DNA from: Acidobacteriaceae bacterium
Lineage (GTDB): Bacteria; Acidobacteriota; Terriglobia; Terriglobales; Acidobacteriaceae
Assembly: GCA_003166855.1 (NCBI GenBank)
Contig: PMUM01000052.1
Coordinates: 1 to 63,372, forward strand
Direction: 5' to 3'
Length of the DNA: 63,372 nt
The notes under the pieces were generated by a model. That model had not been told where the DNA came from. It saw only the letters and a program-made list of their open reading frames with translations, and ran no database searches. A program made the position numbers and the translations under genes. Numbering within the stretch: the stretch's first letter is position 1; every line of letters begins with the position of its first letter. Below, piece after piece: positions 27,195-35,569 of this stretch.

Positions 27195-28178
27195 ATGAAA
27201 ATCGCCAATAGCGTAATCGAGCTGATCGGCAACACACCGCTGGTGCAGCTGAACCGCGTCACGGCCGGCGCGCACGCGCGCGTCGTTGCCAAGCTGGAGG
27301 GCGCGAACCCCGCCAACAGCGTGAAGGACCGGCTGGGTTTCGCCATGATCGACGCCGCCGAGCGCGAGGGGAAGATTCATCCTGGCAAAACCATCCTCAT
27401 CGAGCCGACCAGCGGCAACACCGGCATCGGACTGGCCTTCGTCGCGGCCGTCAAAGGCTACAAGCTCATCCTGACCATGCCGGAGACGATGAGCCTCGAG
27501 CGCCGGCTGCTGCTGCTGGCGTTTGGCGCGCAGATCGTGCTCACACCGGGGCCCAATGGCATGAGCGGCGCCATCGCCAAGGCGAAGCAAATCCTGGCCG
27601 ACACGCCCAACGGCTACATGCTGCAGCAATTCGAGAACCCGGCGAACCCGAAGATTCACTTCGACACCACCGGCCCGGAGATCTGGAACGACACCGAAGG
27701 CCAGGCCGACATTTTGATCTCCGGCGTCGGTACGGGCGGCACGATTACCGGCGTCAGCGAGTACATCAAGCCGCGCAAGCCTTCGTTTAAGGCGATTGCC
27801 GTTGAGCCCACCGACAGCCCGGTTCTCTCCGGCGGCAAGCCAGGACCCCACAAGATTCAGGGGATCGGCGCGGGCTTCGTTCCCAAAGTTCTCGATACGC
27901 ACCTCATCGACGAAGTCATCCAGGTCTCGAACGACGACGCCATCGCGATGGCGCGACGTTTGCCGCTGGAAGAAGGTCTGCTGGTCGGCATCTCGGCGGG
28001 GGCTGCGGTGCATGCGGCGCTCGAGGTCGCTCGGCGCGAGGAGAATGCCGGAAAGTTGATTGTCGTCGTGCTTCCGGACTTCGGCGAGCGCTACATTTCG
28101 TCGGTGTTGTTCGAGAATCTGCGCAATGAGGCGCAGCAGCTGAAGGCGGAGCCCATCGAAGCGCCAGTGAAGGTGTAG
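27195..28178 (+). CDS. cysK: Cysteine synthase A
   Basis: A 327-residue PLP enzyme converting O-acetylserine and sulfide to cysteine. NSVKDRLG near residues 42-49 carries the Schiff-base Lys; [13 protein letters not shown] is the substrate and cofactor loop; [11 protein letters not shown] is the phosphate-binding glycine loop. The length is normal. It is followed 84 nt later by serine acetyltransferase, the preceding step, so the two form a cysteine biosynthesis pair and may assemble into the cysteine synthase complex. Confidence 0.96.
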   Translation: MKIANSVIELIGNTPLVQLNRVTAGAHARVVAKLEGANPANSVKDRLGFAMIDAAEREGKIHPGKTILIEPTSGNTGIGLAFVAAVKGYKLILTMPETMSLERRLLLLAFGAQIVLTPGPNGMSGAIAKAKQILADTPNGYMLQQFENPANPKIHFDTTGPEIWNDTEGQADILISGVGTGGTITGVSEYIKPRKPSFKAIAVEPTDSPVLSGGKPGPHKIQGIGAGFVPKVLDTHLIDEVIQVSNDDAIAMARRLPLEEGLLVGISAGAAVHAALEVARREENAGKLIVVVLPDFGERYISSVLFENLRNEAQQLKAEPIEAPVKV

Positions 28179-28184
28179 CTCCGC

Positions 28185-28259
28185 AGCCAGTAGCCAGTAG
28201 CCAGTAGCCAGTAAATCGACGCAGATCTTCCCGCTGTCCGCTATACGCTATACGCTGTT
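28185..28259 (+). repeat. Two adjacent period-7 repeat tracts between cysK and cysE
   Basis: AGCCAGT is repeated four times without change at 28185-28212, six bases after the cysK stop. A second 7-nt unit, CGCTATA, follows at 28239-28259 (CGCTATA, CGCTATA, CGCTGTT), ending just before the cysE ATG. Together they fill most of the 84-nt spacer and leave no ordinary ribosome site for cysE. Confidence 0.88.
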
Positions 28260-28262
28260 TCC

Positions 28263-29018
28263 ATGTTCGCCACCATCCGCGAAGACATCAACTCGGTCCT
28301 GGCACGCGACCCTGCGGCCAGCTCACGATTGATGGTGGTGCTCTGCTATCCGGGTTTGCACGCCGTCTGGATGCAACGCATCACAGCGCGCTTGTGGCGA
28401 GCGAAACTTCGCCTCATCGCGCGGATGCTTTCGCAGTTCTCGCGGTTCGTCACTGGAATTGAAATTCATCCCGGCGCCATCATCGGCCGGCGCGTCTTCA
28501 TCGATCACGGCGCGGGAGTGGTGATCGGCGAGACCGCCATTGTCGGCGACGACGTGACCCTCTATCAGGGCGTGACGCTGGGCGGCACCGGCCATGAGCG
28601 CGGCAAACGCCACCCCACGCTGCGCGACGGCGTCTTCGTCGGCAGCAACGCGCAAATCCTCGGCAACATCTGCATCGGCGAAAACTCCCGCGTCGGGGCC
28701 GGATCGGTGGTGCTGCGCGATGTGCCGCCCAACTCCACCGTGGTCGGCGTTCCGGCGCATATCGTGTACCAGAACGGCGAGCGGGTGCTGATCACCGATC
28801 CCAACCAGATCAAGGACCCGCTGTCCCACGTGATCATCGCCCTGGGTGAGGAGGTAAAGCGACTGCGGCTCCGCGTCGATGTCCTCGACGGGCAGCTGGA
28901 GCTAGCCAGCCGCGAGCAGGACGAGGTTCGCTCCTTCACCGTCGAAGACGAGGAACGGGATCAGTACCGCAGCGAGCAGGCGGGTTCAGGGCTGGTCAGC
29001 ATGGGCGAAGGAATCTGA
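28263..29018 (+). CDS. cysE: Serine O-acetyltransferase
   Basis: A 251-residue enzyme acetylating serine for cysteine synthesis. A short N-terminal helical part is followed by a left-handed beta-helix of hexapeptide repeats ([36 protein letters not shown], the [12 protein letters not shown] loop with the catalytic His region, and [15 protein letters not shown]). The shortened N-terminus resembles the EpsC/plant-like class rather than E. coli CysE. After the hexapeptide domain there is an acidic tail (about 190-251) which lacks the C-terminal Ile-rich CysK-binding end in the usual place but does end in Ile. Confidence 0.93.
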   Translation: MFATIREDINSVLARDPAASSRLMVVLCYPGLHAVWMQRITARLWRAKLRLIARMLSQFSRFVTGIEIHPGAIIGRRVFIDHGAGVVIGETAIVGDDVTLYQGVTLGGTGHERGKRHPTLRDGVFVGSNAQILGNICIGENSRVGAGSVVLRDVPPNSTVVGVPAHIVYQNGERVLITDPNQIKDPLSHVIIALGEEVKRLRLRVDVLDGQLELASREQDEVRSFTVEDEERDQYRSEQAGSGLVSMGEGI

Positions 29019-29030
29019 GTGGAGGGCAGG

Positions 29031-29891
29031 TTAGAACCCGCCGTGCGCCGCCGCGGCCTCGATGGCCGGAATCGCGCGCGTCCGCAGAATCTCCACCACC
29101 ATCACGCGAATATTGTCGTAATCCGGCTTGCCGGAGAACATGCGGTAGTCGATAGAATTGTTGTCGTCGCCGTGTCCGGTGATCTGGAATTGCCGGTTGC
29201 CCGAGGCCGCCTCGGCGGGATTCGCCTCGGCCCACGACTTCTGATCGAAGTCGTCGCTCTGCACGTCGACCTCCCACACGCGCTTGCCATCGGACTGCCG
29301 CACCAGAAAGCGGTAGTACGTGTGGAATCTCCCCACCGGATCGAAATATTCGACGGCATCCACACGATACGAGCCCACGGGAAGCATCTCCAGCAGAAAT
29401 CCCGTCGCCAGCTTTGCGTCCGGCGCGCCGGTCTTATGCATCTCGTTCAGGATCGCGCGCTCCCGATCCCGCTGCTGCGTCATGCCCGCCACCGCATAGG
29501 CCGCTACCAGCGTGGTGTGAATCTTCCAGTTGCGCGGGTCCAGCTGCCTGGCCTTTTCAGCGTACTGCACCGCAAGATGGCCCTGATACAACTCCACTGC
29601 CGCCGTCGATGCCAGCAGATTCGCCGCGGTGTCGTTCGTGTCGGACTGCAGAATTTGCTGAAAGTCGGCAAGCGCCTTGCGCGCGTCATTGGCCTTGAGC
29701 GCAGCCAGGCCCTGCGCCAGGGTCGGATTGGCAGCCAGCGGGTTTTGCGCAACCGGCGGCGCGACCTCGGGCACAGCTGGGTTCGAGGCCGGTTGCGGGC
29801 TCGGAGGCGAGCTTTGAGCCAAACCGGGCGCAGCGCAACAGGCCAGAACAAGAGCGGAACACCAGCTGGGCCTGGCACTTCGTTTTTTCAT
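29031..29891 (-). CDS. Secreted TPR protein of unknown function
   Basis: A 286-residue exported protein. The ATG at 29889-29891 starts MKKRSARPSW and a hydrophobic segment ending GLAQ; CAGGAAA lies upstream. Pro/Ala-rich residues 25-55 are followed by two or three TPR-like helical pairs (ALKANDARKALADFQQIL, AVQYAEKARQLDPRNWKI), and then a beta-rich C-terminal domain of about 130 residues containing YRVDAVEYFDPVGRFHTYYRF. No catalytic motif recognised. The gene is convergent with cysE. Confidence 0.8.
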   Translation of the reverse strand: MKKRSARPSWCSALVLACCAAPGLAQSSPPSPQPASNPAVPEVAPPVAQNPLAANPTLAQGLAALKANDARKALADFQQILQSDTNDTAANLLASTAAVELYQGHLAVQYAEKARQLDPRNWKIHTTLVAAYAVAGMTQQRDRERAILNEMHKTGAPDAKLATGFLLEMLPVGSYRVDAVEYFDPVGRFHTYYRFLVRQSDGKRVWEVDVQSDDFDQKSWAEANPAEAASGNRQFQITGHGDDNNSIDYRMFSGKPDYDNIRVMVVEILRTRAIPAIEAAAAHGGF

Positions 29892-30026
29892 CAGGATTTT
29901 CCTGAGACTCACTCTATCGCGTTGCCCCGGCGCCGTGGGAGGATTCCCCTGGGGGAAGCGGTTTCAGCAACCTTGAGGTATGCTGGGCGGGAGCGCTTCC
30001 GATTCGATCCAGCAAGGAGAACGACT

Positions 30027-30119
30027 TTGGTTTTTCTCGTCATTGGCAGCTTCGCGGCGATCTTTCTGTGCGGCATTCTCTGGGCGACCAGCCGGAAGGC
30101 CGATGAACACCATCACTGA
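30027..30119 (+). CDS. 30-residue single-helix membrane protein
   Basis: A TTG at 30027 lies six bases after a strong AAGGAGA (30014-30020). It opens a 30-codon frame: one hydrophobic helix (VFLVIGSFAAIFLCGILWA) and a short charged tail ending in three His. An intrinsic terminator begins nine bases after the stop, giving a complete miniature transcription unit. It resembles the tiny membrane subunits found with larger membrane complexes, but no partner is adjacent. Confidence 0.55.
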   Translation: MVFLVIGSFAAIFLCGILWATSRKADEHHH

Positions 30120-30128
30120 TCCTGCAAG

Positions 30129-30164
30129 AGCGGCGAAAGTGGTAGCTCGAGGGCCGCTTTTCTT
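30129..30164 (+). terminator. Terminator after the 30-codon gene
   Basis: AGCGGC (30129-30134) pairs with GCCGCT (30153-30158), followed by a TTTTCTT run. The stem is modest (6 bp with an 18-nt loop), but its position directly after the tiny gene supports it. Confidence 0.6.
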
Positions 30165-30317
30165 CTATGATTTCTCATATCCCCTGACAACTTTCCGGAG
30201 TTTCTCTGTCCAACGGTCGTTGCCGCACCTGATTCCCGCCCGATTCCACAGCCCTATGTGATGATGCATCAAAGACATCCGGGGCGATAGAGAAATACTG
30301 CAATTGAGATTCCCCAG

Positions 30318-30333
30318 TGGCACCCTGGTTGCT
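30318..30333 (+). promoter_or_regulatory. Sigma-54 (-24/-12) promoter of the kinase-regulator operon
   Basis: TGGCAC-CCTGG-TTGCT matches the sigma-54 consensus: GG and GC are separated by exactly 10 bp, and all flanking consensus bases except the base after TGGCAC agree. The predicted transcription start is near 30344, giving a leader of about 90 nt before the kinase start. In that leader are CTGACC (30372-30377) and GGTCAG (30397-30402), an inverted repeat. The gap 30165-30317 is the expected place for activator-binding sites. Confidence 0.8.
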
Positions 30334-30434
30334 CAGGATTGACTCTACAGGCTTGTCACAGATCGGAAATCCTGACCCTGGAATAGACAATAATCAGGTC
30401 AGAATTCCTCAGAGGTGTCCGTTACTCGGGCATA

Positions 30435-33323
30435 GTGCACCTCACCATGCAACGCACGTTTCAAACCCGCATTTTGGCCGTGCTTCTGGCGCTCTTCACC
30501 GGAGCCGCCATCGTCTGCGCCGGCTTCAATCTGGTGCAGGAGAACCGCTATCAGACCCCGACCGACGGCGTCTGGTGGGTGGAAGCCGCGCAGGGATTGC
30601 TGGCCGAGCGGGTTCCGGCGAACAGCCCCGGCGAACGGGCGGGCGTGAAAACCGGCGACCTGCTGGTTGCTGCCAACGATCAGCCGACTGCGATCGCCGC
30701 GGACCTGACGCGCGAGTGGTGGCATACCCGCGCCTACAACACCATCCACTACACGCTGGAGCGCGGCGGCATCCGGCTGCCCGATGTTCCGGTCGTGCTG
30801 GACACGCAGGACCGCAGCATCAACCAGGGCTTCCGCTTCATCGCCCTCGTGTATCTGGGCATCGGCCTCTACGTGCTGTTGCGGCGCTGGACCGCGCCCC
30901 ACTCCACGCACTTCTATATCTTCTGCCTTGTTTCTTTCGTTCTGTATTCGTTCTGGCGCACAGGCAAGCTGAACACGTTCGACGAAATCGTCTACTGGGG
31001 CAAGATTGGCGCCAACGCGATGCAGCCGGCGCTCTTTCTGCATTTCGCGCTGGCATTTTCGTCCGAACGCCGAGAGCGCAGGCGCTGGCTGGTGCCGTTA
31101 ATCTATCTGCCGGCCACGCTGATCATCGGGCTGCAGGTGCTGGCGCAAACCAGTTGGTCGGCAACCGAGCTGCTCGCGCATCGCCTGGATCAGCTCGCCA
31201 CCGCGCACCAGGCACTCTTCTATGTGCTGGCGGCGGCCGTCTTCTACCTGCACTACCGCGAGACCAAAGCACCGCTGGAACGCCAGCAGCTGAAGTGGCT
31301 CACGCGCGGCACGCTGCTCGCCGTCACGCCGTTCACGCTGCTTTACGCGATTCCGTACATGGCCGACATCGCCATGCCCGATGCCCTGACCAAAATCGCC
31401 GGCATCTGCATGGTCTTCCTGCCGCTCACCTTCAGCTGGGCCATCGTGCGCTATCGCATGATGGACGTCGACCTGATCTTCAAGCGCGGCGTCACCTACA
31501 CGCTCGCCACAGCGGCGCTGGTGGGCGTCTACTTCGCGCTGCTCGCCGTGGCCGCGGCTCTCGCGCAGGCGCGTTTGCGCAGCTTCGGCGTCTGGGGACT
31601 CTTCGCCGCCATCATCGTCGCGGCGCTGCTGTTCGAGCCGCTCAAGCGCGTCATCCAGCTTCGGGTCGACCGCCTCTTCGACCGCCAGAGCTACGACTAC
31701 CGCACCACGCTGATCTCGTTCGGGCGCGGCCTGAGTTCGTTCACGAACCTCGAGGCGCTGCTGCATGCCATCGTTGATCGCCTGCCTCGCACTCTGCTGG
31801 TCGATCGCGTCGCCGTCTTCCTCCAGGATGCTCCTGGAAATTACCGGCTGGCCGCGGATCACGGGCTGCCTGAGAATGTCGCCTCCGCTTACCTCGACCT
31901 TGGCTTCCTCGACTTCGATGAGCCGAACGCCGGCACGCACCTGTTCCTCGAGAACCCGCAGCTTGCAGTGAACCTTACCGCCGCAGAACAACGATCCGCG
32001 GCCCTGCTCGACATGAATTACTTCCTGCCCTGCCGCGTCGGCATTCCCGGCGCGCGCGAAGGAAATATGCAGGACCGCACCATCGCCGTCATCGGCCTCG
32101 GCCGCCGCGCCGCCGGCGACTTCCTCTCCAGCGAGGATATGGAGCTGCTCGAATCTCTGGCGGGCTACATCGGCATCGCGCTGCAGAATGCGACCCTCTA
32201 CGCCAGCCTCGAAGAGAAGATCATCGAGTACGAGCGTCTGAAGGAATTCAACGAGAACATCGTTGAGTCCATCAACGTCGGCATCCTGGCCCTCGATCCG
32301 GAAGAGCGCATCGAGAGCTGGAATTCGCAGATGGAAGTCATGTTCGCGCTACCGCGCAAAGAAGCGCTGCACCAGCACCTCGAGGCGGTGTTCCCGCCGA
32401 ACCTGGTCGAGGAATTCCGCCGCGTGAAGGATCAGGCCGGCGTCCACAACCTCTATAAGTTCCGGCTGGAAACTCGCGCCGAGGAGACGCGGATCGCGAA
32501 TATCGCCATTGCGCCTCTGGTCTCGCGCGATTTCCGCACCGTCGGCCGCATCATCCTTATCGACGACATCACCGACCAGACCGAGATGGAAGGCCAGCTG
32601 GCCCAGGCCGAGAAGCTCTCCTCCATCGGCTTGCTCGCCGCCGGCGTCGCGCACGAAGTCAATACGCCGCTGGCCGTCATCTCATCGTATGCGCAGATGC
32701 TGGCCCGTCAGGTAAAAGGCGATGTGAAGCTCGGCCCGCTGCTCGACAAAATCACGCAGCAGACCTTCCGCGCCTCGGAAATCGTCAACGGCCTGCTCAA
32801 TTTCTCGCGCACCAGTGGCGCCGAGTATCGCGAGACCGACGTCAACGGGATCATCCGCGACACGCTCACCCTGCTCGAGCACCAGTTCAAGACCGCGCAG
32901 ATCAGCGTCGAAACCAGCCTGATGTCCGGCCTGCCGCCCATCATGGGCAATGCGGGCAAGCTGCAGCAGGTCTTCCTCAACCTCTTTCTCAACGCGAAGG
33001 ACGCCATGTCCGGCGCAGAGCTGGCCAACGGCGAACGCCGTACGCTGCGCATCGCAACGGAAGTCAACGGACACGTCAGCATCTCTATCGCCGACTCCGG
33101 ATCCGGCATCGCCCCCGAGCACCTGCGCCGCATCTACGATCCGTTCTTCACCACCAAGACCGCGCGCCGCGATGGACAGCCGCGCGGCACCGGCCTCGGC
33201 CTTGCCGTCACCTACGGCATCATTCAGGAGCACTCGGGAAAAATCCACGTGGAGAGTCAGGTGGGATCAGGGACTACGTTTTATCTTGAGTTTCCGTTGC
33301 TGAGGAAACCCGCGCATGTCTGA
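30435..33323 (+). CDS. PDZ-7TM-GAF-PAS sensor histidine kinase
   Basis: A 962-residue membrane sensor kinase. In order: an N-terminal helix (about 13-32), a periplasmic PDZ domain (about 50-120; ANSPGERAGVKTGDLLVAAND), eight or nine further helices (about 137-400), a GAF domain (about 425-590), a PAS domain (about 605-720), HisKA with phospho-acceptor His near residue 740 (AAGVAHEVNTPLA), and HATPase_c with N box NLFLNAKDAM, DSGSGIAPEH and GTGLGLAV. Start is GTG 30435 or ATG 30447. The ATG of the partner regulator lies inside the end of this gene (8-nt overlap). The PDZ domain suggests sensing of a C-terminal peptide or an envelope protein. Confidence 0.92.
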   Translation: MHLTMQRTFQTRILAVLLALFTGAAIVCAGFNLVQENRYQTPTDGVWWVEAAQGLLAERVPANSPGERAGVKTGDLLVAANDQPTAIAADLTREWWHTRAYNTIHYTLERGGIRLPDVPVVLDTQDRSINQGFRFIALVYLGIGLYVLLRRWTAPHSTHFYIFCLVSFVLYSFWRTGKLNTFDEIVYWGKIGANAMQPALFLHFALAFSSERRERRRWLVPLIYLPATLIIGLQVLAQTSWSATELLAHRLDQLATAHQALFYVLAAAVFYLHYRETKAPLERQQLKWLTRGTLLAVTPFTLLYAIPYMADIAMPDALTKIAGICMVFLPLTFSWAIVRYRMMDVDLIFKRGVTYTLATAALVGVYFALLAVAAALAQARLRSFGVWGLFAAIIVAALLFEPLKRVIQLRVDRLFDRQSYDYRTTLISFGRGLSSFTNLEALLHAIVDRLPRTLLVDRVAVFLQDAPGNYRLAADHGLPENVASAYLDLGFLDFDEPNAGTHLFLENPQLAVNLTAAEQRSAALLDMNYFLPCRVGIPGAREGNMQDRTIAVIGLGRRAAGDFLSSEDMELLESLAGYIGIALQNATLYASLEEKIIEYERLKEFNENIVESINVGILALDPEERIESWNSQMEVMFALPRKEALHQHLEAVFPPNLVEEFRRVKDQAGVHNLYKFRLETRAEETRIANIAIAPLVSRDFRTVGRIILIDDITDQTEMEGQLAQAEKLSSIGLLAAGVAHEVNTPLAVISSYAQMLARQVKGDVKLGPLLDKITQQTFRASEIVNGLLNFSRTSGAEYRETDVNGIIRDTLTLLEHQFKTAQISVETSLMSGLPPIMGNAGKLQQVFLNLFLNAKDAMSGAELANGERRTLRIATEVNGHVSISIADSGSGIAPEHLRRIYDPFFTTKTARRDGQPRGTGLGLAVTYGIIQEHSGKIHVESQVGSGTTFYLEFPLLRKPAHV

Positions 33324-34839
33324 AGGCACCCTCGCGACTCCGACAAATTCTCAAACTGCTGGCTCGGATTCCCTCCCGCGCATCCTGATCATCGACGACG
33401 AAGCAGCGATCCGCGAATCGCTCGAGACTCTGTTGTCGATGGAGGGCTACGCCGTCGAAAGCGTGGAGAATGGCGAGCTCGGCCTCGAGCGCATCGCCGA
33501 GCAGCCTTTCGACCTCGTCCTCCTCGACCTTGCTCTCCCCGGCCGCAACGGCATTGAGATTCTCGGCACCCTCCGCGAGCGCGAGCTCACCCTGCCCGTC
33601 ATCATGATTACGGCCTTCGGCACCGTCGATAACGTCGTCGACGCCATCCGCGGCGGCGCGCAGAACTTCGTCCAGAAGCCCTGGGACAACGAGAAGCTGC
33701 TCGCCGATATCCGCGCCGCCATCGCCCGCTATCGCGCCGAAGAAGAGAACATCCAGCTCAAGCGCGCCTTCCGCCAGCGCTACAACTTCCCCAACATCGT
33801 CGGCAAAAGCGACGTGATGCTGCGCATCTTCGACCTGGTCGCGCAGGTCGCGCCCACCCGCTCCACGGTTCTCATTCAGGGCGAAAGCGGCACCGGCAAA
33901 GAACTCATCGCCAAAGCGCTGCACTCCAATTCAACGCGCAGAGACAAGCCCTTCGTCCCGGTGAACACCGGCGCGATGCCGACCGACCTTCTCGAATCCA
34001 CGCTCTTCGGCCACGTCAAGGGCGCGTTCACCTCCGCCATCGCCGCCAAGAAGGGCCTCTTCGAAGTCGCCAACGGCGGCACGCTGTTCCTCGATGAGAT
34101 CGCCACCATGGGCATGGACACGCAGGCAAAAATCCTGCGCGTGCTGCAGGACCGCCGGTTCATGCACCTCGGCGGGGTGCAGGAGATTCAGGTTGACGTG
34201 CGCATCATCGCCGCCACCAACGTCGACCTGCGCACGGCCGTGCGCGAAGGCCGCTTCCGCGAAGACCTCTTCTATCGCCTCAACGTCATCGCCATCGAGC
34301 TGCCGCCGTTGCGCAGCCGCCGCGAAGACATCCCCGCCCTCGCCAACCATTTCCTGAAGTTCTACTCCGATGAGAACGGCCTCTCCGTCCGTGCCCTGAC
34401 GCCGGAGGCGATGCGTGCTCTCGTCGACTACGAGTGGCCCGGCAACGTGCGCGAACTGGAGAACTGTGTGGAGCGCGCCGTCGCGCTGGGCAACGGACAG
34501 ATCATCGATCTCGGGGACCTTCCGCCTGCGATCGCGTCGGGCTCTACGGCAGCGGGAGCGGCAACCGCCTCCCCGATCGAGAGACCGACCATTCTCGATC
34601 CTGATCTCGCCGCGGCGCAGGCCATAACCGAATCGACGCGGGCTCCGTTGTCCACTACCGATCTGGAAGACATCGAGCGCGCCACCATCCAGCGCGTGTT
34701 CGAGCAGGTCAAAGGCGACAAGGCCCTCGCCGGTCGCATGCTCGGCATCAGCCGCGCCACGCTGTACCGCAAGCTGAAGCGCTACAACATTGGGATGGGG
34801 CAATCCGGCTCGGGCACGTCGAGTCACACGCTACAGTAA
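33316..34839 (+). CDS. Sigma-54-dependent response regulator (NtrC family)
   Basis: A 507-residue activator. The REC domain has acidic pocket IIDDE and phospho-acceptor Asp71 (VLLDLALPG); the AAA+ domain has Walker A GESGTGKE at about 189-196, Walker B TLFLDEI and the R-finger region; and a Fis-type helix-turn-helix ends the protein (ALAGRMLGISRATLYRKLKRY). The sigma-54 contact loop reads GAFTSA (236-241) instead of the usual GAFTGA. A Pro/Ala/Ser linker (about 400-440) joins AAA+ and HTH. Coupled to the upstream kinase gene, and the operon carries its own sigma-54 promoter, implying positive autoregulation. Confidence 0.95.
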   Translation: MSEGTLATPTNSQTAGSDSLPRILIIDDEAAIRESLETLLSMEGYAVESVENGELGLERIAEQPFDLVLLDLALPGRNGIEILGTLRERELTLPVIMITAFGTVDNVVDAIRGGAQNFVQKPWDNEKLLADIRAAIARYRAEEENIQLKRAFRQRYNFPNIVGKSDVMLRIFDLVAQVAPTRSTVLIQGESGTGKELIAKALHSNSTRRDKPFVPVNTGAMPTDLLESTLFGHVKGAFTSAIAAKKGLFEVANGGTLFLDEIATMGMDTQAKILRVLQDRRFMHLGGVQEIQVDVRIIAATNVDLRTAVREGRFREDLFYRLNVIAIELPPLRSRREDIPALANHFLKFYSDENGLSVRALTPEAMRALVDYEWPGNVRELENCVERAVALGNGQIIDLGDLPPAIASGSTAAGAATASPIERPTILDPDLAAAQAITESTRAPLSTTDLEDIERATIQRVFEQVKGDKALAGRMLGISRATLYRKLKRYNIGMGQSGSGTSSHTLQ

Positions 34840-34841
34840 AA

Positions 34842-34944
34842 AGTGGCTAGTGATTAGTGGTTGGTAATCTCTCTGGGTCCTTCCGGAGGCTGAAGTCCAG
34901 AGGGTACTGGATTTCTAGCCACAAACCACGAATCACTAGCCACT
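34842..34944. repeat. Inverted pair of period-7 repeat tracts
   Basis: The left arm begins AGTGGCTAGTGATTAGTGG (34842), two bases after the regulator's stop; the right arm (34915-34944) is its inverted copy. Over the first 21 nt, 20 pair. Each arm is made of 7-nt units (AGTGGCT, AGTGATT, AGTGGTT). Together they could fold into a long hairpin with a loop of about 50 nt, and may act as a transcript end for the two-component operon. Confidence 0.8.
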
Positions 34945-34950
34945 GATTAT

Positions 34951-35171
34951 GAGACTGTTGTCTCAGGCTGAGACGCCCATTTCGGCTGACTTCACCTGGT
35001 ACGTCTGAGTTCGTCCCTAACTCGCTGAAAACGCGCTCACCTGAGTGCTAGTCCTTTCGTTCGCGGAGATGGTTGCCGTGTTGCTCCTCCTTTTCTGAAC
35101 CGCGGATTCTGGCTCCTCACAGCTCTTCCTAACCGGGAAGAGGGGGAGCCCAACCCGCATTTCAGTAGGGC
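34951..35171. other. Structured non-coding spacer
   Basis: No protein is visible here, but inverted repeats are dense: GAGAC (34951-34955)/GTCTC (34960-34964), which competes with GTCTCAG-G-CTGAGAC (34960-34974), and a two-step stem GGCTCC (35111-35116)...CTCTTCC (35123-35129)/GGAAGAG (35136-35142)...GGAGCC (35145-35150). The mutually exclusive first two hairpins look attenuator-like. It could be the leader of the next operon or an independent small RNA; no known RNA family was recognised. Confidence 0.4.
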
Positions 35172-35203
35172 AGAGCGAGTCTGGATTAGAGGTTTTTCAT
35201 CGC

Positions 35204-35569
35204 GTGGCGCACCAGGGTATAGCAACGGCACGTGCCGCACAGAACGCCAGCACCGTGGCGGGACTTGCCCGTTTTTTCCCCGAAGCCTCGCCGGTCCGCA
35301 TGCCGGTTCAACTCGCCCGCGTTCCGCAAGGTGCCGAACCCACCGCAGCCCATTTCAGCGAAAGTGTCGTCATTGAATTTGGCACTCCCCGCGAAGTCCT
35401 GTTCGAGTGCAACACGCCTCTGGAGTTTGGCGATCAACTGCAATTGCGCAACTCCGACCGTTCGTTCGATGTCGCCGCTTCGGTCGTCGCGGTGCAGTAT
35501 CAGCCGGGCAAAACCGTGGTGGCGGCACGCTTTCGTGGGGAAGTCCCCAACTGGATCGTGAAATCATGA
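35204..35569 (+). CDS. PilZ-like small protein
   Basis: A 121-residue protein beginning at GTG 35204 after AGAGG. The C-terminal two thirds form a beta-rich stretch (SVVIEFGTPREVLFECNTPLEFGDQLQLR, then VAASVVAVQYQPGKTVVAARF) with the rhythm of a PilZ-type barrel, but I do not see the RxxxR and DxSxxG c-di-GMP motifs, so any ligand binding is doubtful. The stop overlaps the next start (ATGA), making it the first gene of a four-gene signalling cluster with a response-regulator-like protein and CheR. Confidence 0.65.
   Translation: MAHQGIATARAAQNASTVAGLARFFPEASPVRMPVQLARVPQGAEPTAAHFSESVVIEFGTPREVLFECNTPLEFGDQLQLRNSDRSFDVAASVVAVQYQPGKTVVAARFRGEVPNWIVKS

Noticed and set aside
28185-28259. CRISPR-like repeats between cysK and cysE
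   Set aside because: Units are 7 nt, directly adjacent without spacers, and no cas genes are near; this is a short tandem repeat.
30317-31777. 486-codon frame overlapping the start of the PDZ kinase
   Set aside because: Composition is Ala/Arg/Gly/His-rich without any domain, and it overlaps a kinase whose PDZ and transmembrane segments are unambiguous.
34915-34944. Insertion-sequence terminal repeats around 34842-34944
   Set aside because: The inverted arms enclose only about 50 nt, have no target-site duplication that I can see and are built of 7-nt units shared with other loci.
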